Notes: a model not told the origin generated them from the sequence alone. A stretch of DNA of 60,920 bases from Armatimonadetes bacterium 13_1_40CM_64_14 (GCA_001917855.1 MNEU01000086.1:1-60920), one strand, 5' to 3'; positions 8,480-18,043 are shown, counted from the first letter of the stretch. Numbers and translations are program-made.

Positions 8480-9556
8480 GTGAGCGCAACGGCTCCTGGG
8501 GGCGATGCGGCGTTGACGATTGCTGTCGACGCGATGGGGGGAGACCATGCCCCCCAGGCGGTCGTGGCGGGCGCTTTGGCCGCCGCCCGCGACTTCGGGG
8601 TCAACATCCTGCTCGTGGGTCCCCACATCCTCGTCGAGCGGGAGCTGTCACGTCACCGCCACGTCCCCTCCACTATCCGCATTGTGGATGCCCCAGAAGT
8701 TGTTGAGATGCACGAAGCGCCCGCAATGGCCGTGCGCCGGAAGAAACGATCCTCGATCGTGGTGGCGATGGAGCAGGTGCGCGATCGGCAGGCACACGCC
8801 GCGGTGAGCGCCGGCCACACGGGGGCGGCCATGGGCGCAGCCCTCCTTCGATTAGGACGCCTCCCCGGAGTCGATCGGCCGGCCATTGCGGTCATCCTGC
8901 CGACGATCGCAGACCAGCCGATGGTGCTGCTGGACGTAGGAGCGAACGTGGACAGTCGGCCTCACCATTTACTGCAGTTCGCCCTGATGGGATCGGTCTA
9001 CGCGCGGCGGGTGTTGGGTGTGGCGTCTCCGCGCGTGGGGATCCTCAGCAACGGAGCGGAAGAGGGCAAGGGATCCGATCTCACGTTGCGGACCACCCCG
9101 CTGCTGCGGACCGCCGGGTTAAATTTCATCGGGAACGTCGAAGCTCGGGACGTCTTCACCGGCACCGCGGACGTCGTGGTGTGCGACGGATTTGTGGGCA
9201 ATGTCGTCTTGAAGTTCGGCGAGGGGTTAGCTCTGGCGATCCGCGATCTCGTGAAGGCGGAATTCCAGGGGTGGCGCGGTCGACTCTACCTGCTCTTCTT
9301 AGCCCCGCTGGCTCAGAAGCTCCGACGGATGTACCGCCGCATCGATTACCGAGAATACGGCGGGGCACCGCTTCTGGGCATCGACGGGGTGTGCATCATC
9401 GCGCACGGGAGCAGCAATGCCCGGGCCGTCCGCAACGCCATCCGCGTCGCGGTGGAGGCTGTGCGGAACCCGTTCGTCGAGGACCTGCGGGCCCAGATGC
9501 CTCAGTGGAGCGAAACGGTGCCCAGCGGCGCGGAATCCTTGGAGACCCAGCCGTGA
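8480..9556 (+). CDS. plsX: Phosphate acyltransferase PlsX
   Basis: PlsX converts acyl-ACP to acyl-phosphate for glycerol-3-phosphate acylation by PlsY. The 358-residue protein starts with a GTG and has VDAMGGDHAPQAVV, SAGHTGAAMGAA, LLDVGANVD, ILSNGAEEGKGSD and VCDGFVGNVVLKF, all family-specific. Its stop overlaps the GTG start of fabH. There is no fapR upstream, unlike Bacillus and its relatives, so fatty acid control must differ. Confidence 0.97.
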   Translation: MSATAPGGDAALTIAVDAMGGDHAPQAVVAGALAAARDFGVNILLVGPHILVERELSRHRHVPSTIRIVDAPEVVEMHEAPAMAVRRKKRSSIVVAMEQVRDRQAHAAVSAGHTGAAMGAALLRLGRLPGVDRPAIAVILPTIADQPMVLLDVGANVDSRPHHLLQFALMGSVYARRVLGVASPRVGILSNGAEEGKGSDLTLRTTPLLRTAGLNFIGNVEARDVFTGTADVVVCDGFVGNVVLKFGEGLALAIRDLVKAEFQGWRGRLYLLFLAPLAQKLRRMYRRIDYREYGGAPLLGIDGVCIIAHGSSNARAVRNAIRVAVEAVRNPFVEDLRAQMPQWSETVPSGAESLETQP

Positions 9557-10575
9557 CGGAGTCCGCGGGCACCGGGATGGGCCTCCGCGGTTCGACGATC
9601 ACCGGCATCGGCCGCTATTTGCCTCGGCGGATCATGACCAACCACGAAATTGAGAAGATGGTGGACACGTCGGATGAGTGGATTGTCACGAGGACCGGGA
9701 TTAGAGAGCGGCGGATTGCGGCCCCCGAGGAGGCCAGCTCGGATCTTGCGTACGCGGCATCGCAAGAGGCGCTCGCCGGTGCGGGGATCACCCCCGCGCA
9801 GCTTGACCTCATCATCGTCGGGACCGCAACTCCGGACATGTTGTTCCCGGCCACCGCCTGTATCCTCCAGGACCGGTTGGGGGCCAAGCAGGCCGGGGCC
9901 TTCGACCTTTCCGCCGCCTGCAGCAGTTGGGTGTACGCGGTGGCCGTCGCGCACGGGTACATCGCCGCAGGGCTCGCGAAAACGGTGCTCGTGGCGGGCG
10001 CGGAAACGCTGTCGAAGTTCACGAACTGGAAAGACCGCGACACCTGCGTACTGTTCGGGGACTCCGCCGGGGCCGTAGTCATGCAAGCCTGCGAGCCGGG
10101 AAGCGGATTCTTGTCATTCTATCTCGGGGCGGATGGAGCGGGGGGGTCGCTGATCGCCATTCCCGCCGGCGGCTCGCGGATCCCTGCCAGCTTTGAGTCG
10201 ATCGAGCGCAATCAGCACTTCATGCAGATGAACGGTCGCGAGGTCTACAAGTTTGCGGTCCGCTGCATCCCCAAAGCCATCGAGGAAGCCGTACAGCGCG
10301 CGCACCTGACCATCGATGACGTCGACGTGTTCATCCCCCATCAGGCCAACATCCGCATCATCGACGCCGCCGCCGGGCGGTTAGGCCAGCCCCGCGAGAA
10401 GTTCTTCATCAACGTCGAACGGTATGGCAACACGTCGTCCGCCTCCGTGCCGGTCGCGCTGTACGAGGCTGTGGAAGGCGGCCGCGTGAAACCCGGCGAT
10501 GTGGTCGTGCTGGTGGCCTTCGGCGGCGGCTTGACGTGGGGCTCCTGCGCCCTGCGCTGGACGAAACCGTCCTGA
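9553..10575 (+). CDS. fabH: Beta-ketoacyl-ACP synthase III
   Basis: FabH condenses acetyl-CoA (or branched primers) with malonyl-ACP to begin fatty acid synthesis. The 340-residue protein carries the catalytic triad: Cys near 123 (DLSAACSSWVY), His near 262 (IPHQANIRI) and Asn near 292 (YGNTSSAS). DTSDEWIVTRTGIRERR near residue 38 is also diagnostic. GTG 9553 overlaps the plsX stop; ATG 9577 is an alternative. The frame is open farther upstream only inside plsX. Confidence 0.96.
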   Translation: MTESAGTGMGLRGSTITGIGRYLPRRIMTNHEIEKMVDTSDEWIVTRTGIRERRIAAPEEASSDLAYAASQEALAGAGITPAQLDLIIVGTATPDMLFPATACILQDRLGAKQAGAFDLSAACSSWVYAVAVAHGYIAAGLAKTVLVAGAETLSKFTNWKDRDTCVLFGDSAGAVVMQACEPGSGFLSFYLGADGAGGSLIAIPAGGSRIPASFESIERNQHFMQMNGREVYKFAVRCIPKAIEEAVQRAHLTIDDVDVFIPHQANIRIIDAAAGRLGQPREKFFINVERYGNTSSASVPVALYEAVEGGRVKPGDVVVLVAFGGGLTWGSCALRWTKPS

Positions 10576-10585
10576 CCATCCCCCC

Positions 10586-11542
10586 ATGACCATCGCGTTC
10601 GTGTTCCCAGGCCAGGGCGCGCAACACGCCGGGATGGGCAAAGCCCTCGCCGCCGCCTCCGCCCCCGCCCGTCAGATCTTTGCGCGTGCGGATGCGTCCC
10701 TGGGATTCGCGCTGTCGGCCCTCTGTTGGGAAGGACCAGAGGAGACCCTGCGCCAGACGGAAAATACGCAGCCCGCGATCTTGGCGACCAGTATCGCCTG
10801 CCTGGCTGCGCTCCAGGCGCACGGCGTAGCACCCTCCCTGGTCGCGGGCCTCAGTGTGGGGGAGTACGCGGCGCTGGTCTGCGTCCAGGCCATGCGCCTG
10901 GAGGACGCCCTCGCCGTCGTCCGGCGCAGAGGTCTCCTCATGCAAGGAGCCGCCGCCGGGCGGCAGACGGCCATGGCTGCTATCCTAGGCCTGGACGCGC
11001 CCGCTGCTCTGCAGGTGTGCCGTGAGGCAGCCTCCCGGGGAGTCGTAGAACCATCCAACTTCAACAGTCCGGACCAGATCGTGATTGCCGGCGACGCAGA
11101 CGCGGTGCATGAAGCTATCCGGCTGGCCAAGACCGCAGGAGCCAAACGCGCCGTGCTGCTGCCCGTGAGTGCACCGTTTCACACCAGTTTGATGCGATCT
11201 GCATCTGTGCAGCTGGCGGAGGTCCTGGCCAGCGTTACGATCTCCGCGCCTGTCGTCCCTGTCGTGAGTAACGTGACCGCCCAGCCCATCCGCCGGCCCG
11301 TCGAAATCCGTCGGCTGCTGGTCGAGCAAGTTGCGAGCCCTGTGCGGTGGGATGCATCGGTGTCCGCCATGACCGCGGCCGGGGTGGACACTTTCGTCGA
11401 GATCGGTCCGGGCACGACCCTGTCGGGCCTGATCCGCAAGACCGCGCCGTCTGCCCGAGTGGCGAACGTCAACGATCCGGCCTCCCTTCAGGCGGCCGTC
11501 CGGCTCCTGCAGCCCGTCGTCCAGGGTACGGGCAATGGGTAA
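10586..11542 (+). CDS. fabD: Malonyl-CoA:ACP transacylase
   Basis: FabD loads malonyl groups on ACP. The 318-residue protein has FVFPGQGAQHAGMG at the N terminus, the nucleophile elbow GLSVGEYAA with Ser near 90 (most homologues have GHS), and the catalytic His near 198 in APFHTSLM. It overlaps the fabG start by 8 bp and follows fabH after 10 bp, so the fab genes are one transcription unit. Confidence 0.96.
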   Translation: MTIAFVFPGQGAQHAGMGKALAAASAPARQIFARADASLGFALSALCWEGPEETLRQTENTQPAILATSIACLAALQAHGVAPSLVAGLSVGEYAALVCVQAMRLEDALAVVRRRGLLMQGAAAGRQTAMAAILGLDAPAALQVCREAASRGVVEPSNFNSPDQIVIAGDADAVHEAIRLAKTAGAKRAVLLPVSAPFHTSLMRSASVQLAEVLASVTISAPVVPVVSNVTAQPIRRPVEIRRLLVEQVASPVRWDASVSAMTAAGVDTFVEIGPGTTLSGLIRKTAPSARVANVNDPASLQAAVRLLQPVVQGTGNG

Positions 11543-12284
11543 ACTCGACACGCAGGTGGCGATCGTGACGGGCGGCTCGGGGGCGCTGGGCCGCGCTATC
11601 TCCACCGCCCTGGCGGCGGAGGGCGCCGCGGTCGTTGTCCACTACGCCTCGCACCGCAACGCCGCAGAAGCGGTCGTCGGAGCCATCAGCGAGCTGGGTG
11701 GACGCGCGGCGAGCGTCCAAGCCGATCTGTCCTCACCCGAGGGGGCGCGCCAACTGGTCGCATTCGCTCTGGAGTCGTTCGGAAAAATCGACATCCTCGT
11801 CAACAACGCCGGCATGATCCGCGACACGCTCATCCTGCGCATGAAGGACGAGGACTGGTCGACGGTCCTGCACACGAATCTCAGCAGCGCATTCTACTGC
11901 ACAAAGGCCGTGCTGCGCGAATTCGTCCGTCAGCACGGGGGCCGGATCATCAACATCGCCTCCATCGTCGCCGAAGTCGGCAATCCTGGGCAGGCGAACT
12001 ATGTCGCGGCGAAGGCGGGGCTCATCGGATTGACCAAAGCTGTCGCACGGGAGGTAGCCACGCGCGGCATTACCGTCAATGCGGTAGCTCCCGGGTTCAT
12101 CGAAGCCGGGATGACATCCCGGCTATCCCCCGAGCAGACGAGGACCCACATAGAGCAGGTCCCGTTGGGACGAGCGGGGAAACCTGAGGAGGTCGCCGCC
12201 GCTGTGGTCTTCTTCGCCTCTGACGACGCCGCGTACATCACCGGTCAGGTGTTGAATGTGGACGGCGGCCTGGTCATGAGGTAG
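11535..12284 (+). CDS. fabG: 3-oxoacyl-ACP reductase
   Basis: FabG reduces beta-ketoacyl-ACP with NADPH. The 249-residue short-chain dehydrogenase has the cofactor motif TGGSGALGRAI, NNAG near residue 94, and the catalytic Ser-Tyr-Lys set (NIASIV; YVAAK with Tyr near 156 and Lys near 160). The C terminus ITGQVLNVDGGLVM is typical. A 131-bp gap follows before acpP, the largest in the fab run. Confidence 0.96.
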   Translation: MGKLDTQVAIVTGGSGALGRAISTALAAEGAAVVVHYASHRNAAEAVVGAISELGGRAASVQADLSSPEGARQLVAFALESFGKIDILVNNAGMIRDTLILRMKDEDWSTVLHTNLSSAFYCTKAVLREFVRQHGGRIINIASIVAEVGNPGQANYVAAKAGLIGLTKAVAREVATRGITVNAVAPGFIEAGMTSRLSPEQTRTHIEQVPLGRAGKPEEVAAAVVFFASDDAAYITGQVLNVDGGLVMR

Positions 12285-12415
12285 ACCAGAGCCCCCGCCG
12301 GCACAGTACCGAACAGCCGAAGGGGATCACCTTTTCAGGGCTAGATACCGGCCGCCGGTCTGCTAGAGTAGGAAGGCGGTAAAGCGGTTAGACTTATCCG
12401 GGGGTGGCAGGTCCG
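12285..12415 (+). promoter_or_regulatory. Leader between fabG and acpP with small inverted repeats
   Basis: The gap contains CTAG-flanked ACCGG-CCG-CCGGT around 12341-12366, a short hairpin without a T tract. It may hold an extra promoter for acpP, whose product is needed in large amounts, but I see no clear -35/-10 pair. Confidence 0.3.
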
Positions 12416-12667
12416 ATGGCATCAACCTTTGATCGTGTGAAGCACATCGTCGTCGAGCAGCTCGGGGTGGCCGCCGATGAGGTGGCGCCCGCGTCGTCGT
12501 TCGTGGACGACCTCGGCGCCGACTCGTTGGACGTCGTCGAGTTGGTGATGGCGCTGGAGGAAGAGTTCGGGGTCGAAATCCCCGACGAAGACGCCGAGAA
12601 AATCGCTACGGTGGGCGAGGCCGTCAAATATATCGAAACCCACATGAGCGAGCCCGCCACAGAATAG
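12416..12667 (+). CDS. acpP: Acyl carrier protein
   Basis: ACP carries the growing acyl chain on a phosphopantetheine arm. The 83-residue acidic protein has the attachment motif GADSLDVVE with the modified Ser at residue 37, and [16 protein letters not shown], which is near-invariant. I start at ATG 12416 (MASTFDRVK); a GTG at 12404 would add four residues. It lies between fabG and fabF, as in most bacteria. Confidence 0.97.
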   Translation: MASTFDRVKHIVVEQLGVAADEVAPASSFVDDLGADSLDVVELVMALEEEFGVEIPDEDAEKIATVGEAVKYIETHMSEPATE

Positions 12668-12701
12668 CTCCCGTGATCTGCACAGAGCAGGGGAAGAGCC
12701 G

Positions 12702-13952
12702 ATGACACCGGGACGCCGGGTTGTCGTCACCGGCATTGGGGTCGTCAGCCCAATCGGCACCGGCAAAGACGCGTTCTGGGCGGGCCTGATGGCTGGGCAG
12801 AGCGGGGTTGGGCGCATTACACGGTTTGATCCCTCCGGGTTTGACACCACGATCGCCGCTGAAGTCCGCGACTTTGACCCTACCGCCTATATGGACAAGA
12901 AGGAGGTTCGGCGGAACGACCGTTTCGTCCACTTCGCCTACGCGGCCGCCCGCATGGCCCTCGACGATGCGCATTTCAGCATTACGCCTCAAAACGCCGA
13001 GCAAGTCGGCGTCGTGATTGGGTCGGGCATTGGGGGAGCGGAAACGTGGGAACGCCAGCATGAGATCCTGCTCGAACGCGGCCCCAGCCGCGTCAGCCCA
13101 TTCTTCGTCCCGATGATCATCGTGAATATGGCCGCCGGCGTCATCAGCATTCTCACCGGGGCGAAAGGACCTAGCAGCTCGGTGGTCACCGCCTGCGCCA
13201 CCAGCGGGAACGCCATCGGGGATGCCATGCGCCTGATTCATCGCGGGGAGGCCAACGCGATCATGGCCGGGGGGACAGAAGCTGCGATCACGAAGCTGAG
13301 CATTGCCGGGTTCTGTGCGATGAAAGCGATGTCCACGCGCAACGACGAGCCGACCAAGGCGGTGCGGCCCTTCGACGCCAAGCGCGATGGGTTTGTGATG
13401 GGGGAGGGATCCGGCATCGTCTTGCTCGAGGAGTTGGAGCAGGCCGTGAAGCGCGAGGCCCGGATCTACTGCGAACTCGTGGGCTACGGGAGTAGCGAGG
13501 ACGCGTATCACATCACGCAGCCGGATCCCGAGGGAGACGGCGCAGCCCGCAGCATGGCGAATGCGTTGCACGACGCCAAAATGGAGCCTAGTGAGATCCA
13601 GTACATTAACGCCCACGGCACGAGTACCCCGTACAATGACCGCACCGAGACGATTGCCATCAAGCGGGTCTTTGGAGGGGACGCCAAAAAGGTGCCGGTG
13701 AGCTCCACCAAGTCTATGACCGCGCACATGCTCGGGGCGGCCGGCGGAGTGGAGCTCATCGCGTCTGCGCTGGTTCTGCAGAATCAGGTGCTGCCGCCAA
13801 CGATCAACTACGAGTTCCCAGATCCCGAGTGCGACCTGGACTACGTCCCCAATACGCCGCGCAAGGCCGCGGTCCGGGCAGCAATGTCGAATGCTTTCGG
13901 GTTCGGCGGGCACAATGCCACCCTGATTGTCCGCACGTATGACGGCCGCTAA
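12702..13952 (+). CDS. fabF: Beta-ketoacyl-ACP synthase II
   Basis: FabF elongates acyl-ACP by condensation with malonyl-ACP. The 416-residue protein has RRVVVTGIGVVSPIG at its start, catalytic Cys near 165 in VVTACATSGN, and the two histidines in NAHGTSTPYND and KSMTAHMLGAAGG. Its last 14 bp overlap the start of rnc. A 443-codon open frame on the opposite strand across this gene is a high-GC shadow. Confidence 0.97.
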   Translation: MTPGRRVVVTGIGVVSPIGTGKDAFWAGLMAGQSGVGRITRFDPSGFDTTIAAEVRDFDPTAYMDKKEVRRNDRFVHFAYAAARMALDDAHFSITPQNAEQVGVVIGSGIGGAETWERQHEILLERGPSRVSPFFVPMIIVNMAAGVISILTGAKGPSSSVVTACATSGNAIGDAMRLIHRGEANAIMAGGTEAAITKLSIAGFCAMKAMSTRNDEPTKAVRPFDAKRDGFVMGEGSGIVLLEELEQAVKREARIYCELVGYGSSEDAYHITQPDPEGDGAARSMANALHDAKMEPSEIQYINAHGTSTPYNDRTETIAIKRVFGGDAKKVPVSSTKSMTAHMLGAAGGVELIASALVLQNQVLPPTINYEFPDPECDLDYVPNTPRKAAVRAAMSNAFGFGGHNATLIVRTYDGR

Positions 13953-14826
13953 CACCCCGCCCTCGGCTCCGGCGACGATCGACGCCGCTCGAGACGCTCA
14001 GCTCACCGACCTGGAAGGGAAGCTCGGCTCGCGCTTCCGCGACCGCCTGCTCCTCAGTCTCGCCCTCCAGCACGGATCGTATGCGCAGGGGGGCGGTCAT
14101 CAGGAGAATTACGAGCGGCTGGAGTTGCTGGGGGATGCCGTCTTGAGCCTGGTCGTCTGCGATCACCTGTATCACCAATACCCCGACGCTCCGGAGGGCG
14201 ACTTGGCGAAACTGCGGGCGCGGATCGTCAGCGAACCCTGGCTGGCGCGGATTGCGACCACACTCGATCTGGGACGGTACATTCTGCTGGGCAAAGGCGA
14301 GGAGAAAGCCGGAGGCCGGAACCGACCCGCCCTGCTCGCTGATGTGCTCGAGGCAGTACTGGGTGCCGTTTACATCGACTCAGGATTCGGCGTCGCGCAC
14401 GCGGTCGCGAGCCAACTGCTCCAGGACGCGTTCGACGAACTCGCCCTGCCGAGTGAGGACTACAAGAGCACCCTGCAGGAGCTTTTGCAAGAGCGCGAGC
14501 GCCGGATTCCCCGCTACCGGATCAGCAGTCAGGAGGGCCCCGACCACGCGAAGGTGTTCGTGGCCACGGTGGAAGCCGGAGGGCGAGTCCTGGGGGAGGG
14601 TAGGGGGCCCAGCAAGAAGCAGGCAGAACAAGCGGCAGCCCAGGAAGCGTTGCAACGTTTGGCTCGACGCACCCGAAACGCCGTTCCACCGCAAGCCTCC
14701 CGCTCCGGGGCGATTGGTTCAGAACCACAGCCTGCCGTCTCACGCCAGGGAGGGGGGCCCAACGCCCCCCGGGGAGCCGGTCGGGGGGCGCCACACAGTA
14801 AGGAGACAGGGCCGCGCGGCCGATGA
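13939..14826 (+). CDS. rnc: Ribonuclease III
   Basis: RNase III cleaves double-stranded RNA, including rRNA precursors. The signature NYERLELLGDAVLSLVV holds the first acidic ligands, and DVLEAVLGAVYID near residue 135 holds the second pair. A double-stranded-RNA-binding domain follows (STLQELLQER to EALQRLARR). After it comes an unusual tail of some 50 residues rich in Pro, Gly, Arg and Ser, absent from most homologues and probably disordered. ATG 13939 lies inside the fabF end; its stop overlaps the HIT gene start by 4 bp. Confidence 0.94.
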   Translation: MTAANTPPSAPATIDAARDAQLTDLEGKLGSRFRDRLLLSLALQHGSYAQGGGHQENYERLELLGDAVLSLVVCDHLYHQYPDAPEGDLAKLRARIVSEPWLARIATTLDLGRYILLGKGEEKAGGRNRPALLADVLEAVLGAVYIDSGFGVAHAVASQLLQDAFDELALPSEDYKSTLQELLQERERRIPRYRISSQEGPDHAKVFVATVEAGGRVLGEGRGPSKKQAEQAAAQEALQRLARRTRNAVPPQASRSGAIGSEPQPAVSRQGGGPNAPRGAGRGAPHSKETGPRGR

Positions 14827-15335
14827 AGCAACTGTGGGCGCCGTGGCGCGGCGAATACCTCCAGCAAGATCCCAAGACGGACCGCTGCATCTTTTGCGAG
14901 GCGGCGGGCGGGACGGATGATCGCGCCGCTCTGGTCGTGGCGCGGGGACAGCACTGCTTTGTGCTCATGAACCGGTTCCCCTATAATTCGGGTCACGTGA
15001 TGGTGGTCCCGACCCGCCACAGCGGAAATCTGCACGACCTCGACGACGGTGAGCTCGCAGAGATGTTTCGCTACATCGACTACTCTGCGCGCGTAGCGAA
15101 GCGGGCGTTGCGCGCCGAGGGATTCAATCTGGGGATGAACCTCGGCCGCGCGGCGGGGGCCGGGATCGTCGACCATCTCCACGTGCACGTGGTCCCCCGG
15201 TGGGTGGGAGATACAAACTTCATGCCGGTCTTGAGTGAGGTCAAGGTGATCTCTGAGCACCTCCAGACGACCTACCAGAAGCTGGCCGACGGGTTTGCGA
15301 TCATGCTCGCGGAGGTCCAGCCCCGTGGTGCATAA
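14823..15335 (+). CDS. HIT-family protein (Ap4A phosphorylase/hydrolase-like)
   Basis: The 170-residue protein has the histidine-triad motif HLHVHVVPRW near residue 120, and the N-terminal LWAPWRGEYLQ and CIFCEA typical of the bacterial HIT group related to ATP adenylyltransferase. Such enzymes split dinucleoside polyphosphates or AMP esters in the cytoplasm; the exact substrate cannot be read from the sequence. It is translationally coupled to rnc. Confidence 0.9.
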   Translation: MKQLWAPWRGEYLQQDPKTDRCIFCEAAGGTDDRAALVVARGQHCFVLMNRFPYNSGHVMVVPTRHSGNLHDLDDGELAEMFRYIDYSARVAKRALRAEGFNLGMNLGRAAGAGIVDHLHVHVVPRWVGDTNFMPVLSEVKVISEHLQTTYQKLADGFAIMLAEVQPRGA

Positions 15336-15386
15336 GTCGGGTCAGCAACTGGGTATACCTCCTGCGATGGCATTGGGAGAGAGATT

Positions 15387-16670
15387 GTGTTGAGGACCGT
15401 TGCCGAGTTCATGGCGAAGGCCGTCGTCACCGCCGGCCCGCACGAGACGGTCGCGGCGGTAGCGCGCCGGATCACCAGTGCCGGGGTGGGGGGGGCGCCG
15501 ATCGTCGACGGGGACCGTGTCGTGGGACTGGTCACCCTGGAAGATCTCGTCGGCCAGCCTCCATACCGGTCCGTTCGTGAGGTGATGACTGTCGATATCG
15601 TGACCGCCCCGCCCACCGCGCGGATCACCGATGCCTCCGCGTTGATGGATCAACATCACATCGGGCGCCTGCCCATCGTGCAAGACGGCGCTCTGGTGGG
15701 CATTGTGACGCGGGCCGATTTGCTCAAAGAGCTCGGCCGGCTCACCGACCCGCTCACCGATCTGCCCTGGTCGGGGACGTTGCGCCAGCAGGCGGCCGAT
15801 CTCCTGAAAGCGGGTCGAGAAATCTCGGTGGTGTTTATGGACCTGGACGACTTCGGCCTCGCGAACAAGCTCTACGGCCATGTCGTCGGCGATCGGGTCA
15901 TCCAGGCCGTCGGCACACTCCTGCGGGAGAAGACGGATCCCGATACGGATGTCATCTGCCGGTATGCTGGCGATGAGTTCGCGATCGTAACCACGCGCAG
16001 TATCGAGAATAGCCTGGAGCTCGCCCACGACTTGCGCAAAGCCGTCCTGGCCCTCGATGTCGCCGGCGCACCCCCCGGATCGATTAACGCCTCCTTCGGA
16101 GTAGCGGGCGGAAAGCGCGCCACGGAGCGACAGGACATCCACTACGATGCGACAGTTGATGATCTCCTGACGATGGCGAGCCGGGCGTCGACCGTGGCCA
16201 AGCGGACGAACGCGCGTGTTCTGCACAGCTCGCAGGTGAAAGCGGTCATTCAGCCCACCGCCGTCGAAGGAGATCGCCGGATCGTCATCCGGCGCATCGA
16301 TCTCGGTGTGGAAGATGGTCGGGGGACCGCGATCGTCGAATTAGAATACGAAGGCCGCCGGGTTACGGGCCGCGCCGAAGGATCCGTGTTGGGCAGTGGC
16401 GGTCTGCGGCTGTTAGTGGACGCTACCGTGACCGCGGTGCGGCAGTGGCTGCCCCCGCAGTGGCAGGTCGTGGTCGAGGAGATCGCCCGCACGCCCCTGG
16501 CCCAAGGCGAAGCCGTGCACATTTTGTTCGTCACCGGCGCCCCGCATACCGAGGAGCGCCTCGTCGTCGGCTCAGCCCTGTATACGGCGGATCCCCACGA
16601 AGCGGTCGTCAAGGCGACGATGAAGGCTATGAATCGCGTCCTGGCGCACGCGCCCGAGGTGTCCGCCTAA
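15387..16670 (+). CDS. CBS-pair / GGDEF protein with a C-terminal domain of unknown function
   Basis: Two CBS domains (about residues 5-60 and 67-118) form an adenine-nucleotide-sensing pair. A GGDEF domain follows (about 135-280); its active-site loop reads RYAGDEF (near 191-197), a variant, and no RXXD inhibitory site precedes it. SVVFMDLDDFG supplies metal and substrate residues. Residues about 297-427 form a separate alpha/beta module that I do not recognise by name but that resembles the free-standing protein at 34610-35032. The GTG start follows GGGAGAGAG. Likely role: energy-sensing c-di-GMP synthesis or binding. Confidence 0.85.
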   Translation: MLRTVAEFMAKAVVTAGPHETVAAVARRITSAGVGGAPIVDGDRVVGLVTLEDLVGQPPYRSVREVMTVDIVTAPPTARITDASALMDQHHIGRLPIVQDGALVGIVTRADLLKELGRLTDPLTDLPWSGTLRQQAADLLKAGREISVVFMDLDDFGLANKLYGHVVGDRVIQAVGTLLREKTDPDTDVICRYAGDEFAIVTTRSIENSLELAHDLRKAVLALDVAGAPPGSINASFGVAGGKRATERQDIHYDATVDDLLTMASRASTVAKRTNARVLHSSQVKAVIQPTAVEGDRRIVIRRIDLGVEDGRGTAIVELEYEGRRVTGRAEGSVLGSGGLRLLVDATVTAVRQWLPPQWQVVVEEIARTPLAQGEAVHILFVTGAPHTEERLVVGSALYTADPHEAVVKATMKAMNRVLAHAPEVSA

Positions 16671-16720
16671 CCCCCCCCAGAACTTCCCGCAGTCCTCGCG
16701 CGTCTGCTGACCACGAGGGA

Positions 16721-18043
16721 TTAGGATGCCTCTGGCTTCCGGCGGATGTCGACGCGGCCGATGCGCCGACCGACGATGGTTTCCACTGTGAACTCCAGCC
16801 CTCCCATTGAGAACTTCGTACCTGGTTCAGGAATCGTCCCCAGGTGGTAGAAGATGAATCCGCCCAGCGTGTTGGCTTGGTCGCTGGAAAGCGCCAACCC
16901 GAACAGGTCGTTAAGGGTGGTCAAGTCGATCGAGGCCTCCACCACGATGCGGTCGGGCTCCTTCAGGTGCACGAGGGGCGGCCGGGACTGATACTCCCCC
17001 GGAATTTCCCCGACAATCTCCTCGAGGAGATCTTCAATAGTCACGATCCCGGCCGTGCTGCCGTATTCCTCCAAGACGACGGCGAGTTGGGAGCGGCCGT
17101 GCCGCATCTCCTCGAGCAGGTCCACCACTGATTTGGTTTCCGGCACGTAGAGAACCGGCCGTGCGACCTCCGCGACAGGGCGATCGGCGCGACCGTCGGC
17201 GAGGGCGATCAGCAGATCCTTCGCGTGGACCGCCCCGATGATCTGATCGAGGTCGTCGCCGATCATCGGGAGGAGGGTGAACCCGCGTTGCCGGACGAGG
17301 TCGACCGCATCCCGCACCGTCTGGGTTTTCCGCACGGCAGCGATCGCCGTACGTGGGGTCATGACCTCACCTGCGGTCCGGTCGGTGAGGCGGAAGACAC
17401 GGCGCACCAGGGAGGCCTCCTCACGCTCGAGCACACCAGCTCGGCGCGACTCGCCCACGAGCATAACGAGTTCCTCCCGCTGGTATGCCACGTGCCGCCC
17501 TGCGGGGGCGCGGAGGCCAAACAAGCGCAGGGACCCGTTGGCTACGGTGTTCAGCGTCCAGATGACCGGCCGGAAGAGGCGCGAGAGTGCCACGGTGGGC
17601 GGCAAGACCAACATGGCGGTGGACTCCGCATTCCACAAGGCCATACTCTTGGGCGCCAGCTCTCCGAAGGTAATGTGCAAGACCGTAATGAGAGCGTACG
17701 CGAGGGTAGCCGACACGGTGTGGAGGGCCACCGATCGCCAGCCGGTGGGGAGATCGGAGACCAGCGGCTCGATCACCGCGGTCAGCGTCGGCGTGCCAAT
17801 CCATCCCAGCGCGAGGCTGGCCATCGTAATCCCCAGCTGCGTGGCCGCCACATAGGGCTCCGGGTGATCGATGACACGCTGCACCAATCCCGCACGGCGG
17901 TGGCCCTGACGGACAAGTTGCGCAATGCGGGTTCGGCGTGTCGTGACGATCGCAAACTCCGCCGCGACGAACAGGGCGTTGGCCGCCACGAGGCCAACCA
18001 CGCCCAGCAGGCGCAGCGCGATCAATCCCGGAGAGAACTCCAT
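16721..18043 (-). CDS. CorC/HlyC-family transporter-associated membrane protein (CNNM-like)
   Basis: The 440-residue protein has the family architecture: an N-terminal DUF21 membrane domain with three to four segments (residues 5-160, including ITFGELAPKSMAL), a pair of CBS domains (about 205-330; GEVMTPRTAI) and the C-terminal CorC_HlyC domain (about 345-435). Members are thought to act in divalent cation (Mg2+/Co2+) export. The ATG at 18043 follows GAGGTGATC. It converges on the CBS-GGDEF gene and diverges from paaA. Confidence 0.92.
   Translation of the reverse strand: MEFSPGLIALRLLGVVGLVAANALFVAAEFAIVTTRRTRIAQLVRQGHRRAGLVQRVIDHPEPYVAATQLGITMASLALGWIGTPTLTAVIEPLVSDLPTGWRSVALHTVSATLAYALITVLHITFGELAPKSMALWNAESTAMLVLPPTVALSRLFRPVIWTLNTVANGSLRLFGLRAPAGRHVAYQREELVMLVGESRRAGVLEREEASLVRRVFRLTDRTAGEVMTPRTAIAAVRKTQTVRDAVDLVRQRGFTLLPMIGDDLDQIIGAVHAKDLLIALADGRADRPVAEVARPVLYVPETKSVVDLLEEMRHGRSQLAVVLEEYGSTAGIVTIEDLLEEIVGEIPGEYQSRPPLVHLKEPDRIVVEASIDLTTLNDLFGLALSSDQANTLGGFIFYHLGTIPEPGTKFSMGGLEFTVETIVGRRIGRVDIRRKPEAS

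Noticed and set aside
12624-13955. A 443-codon minus-strand open frame
   Set aside because: It is antisense to acpP and fabF. High GC with fixed third positions makes long shadow frames; no family features are seen.
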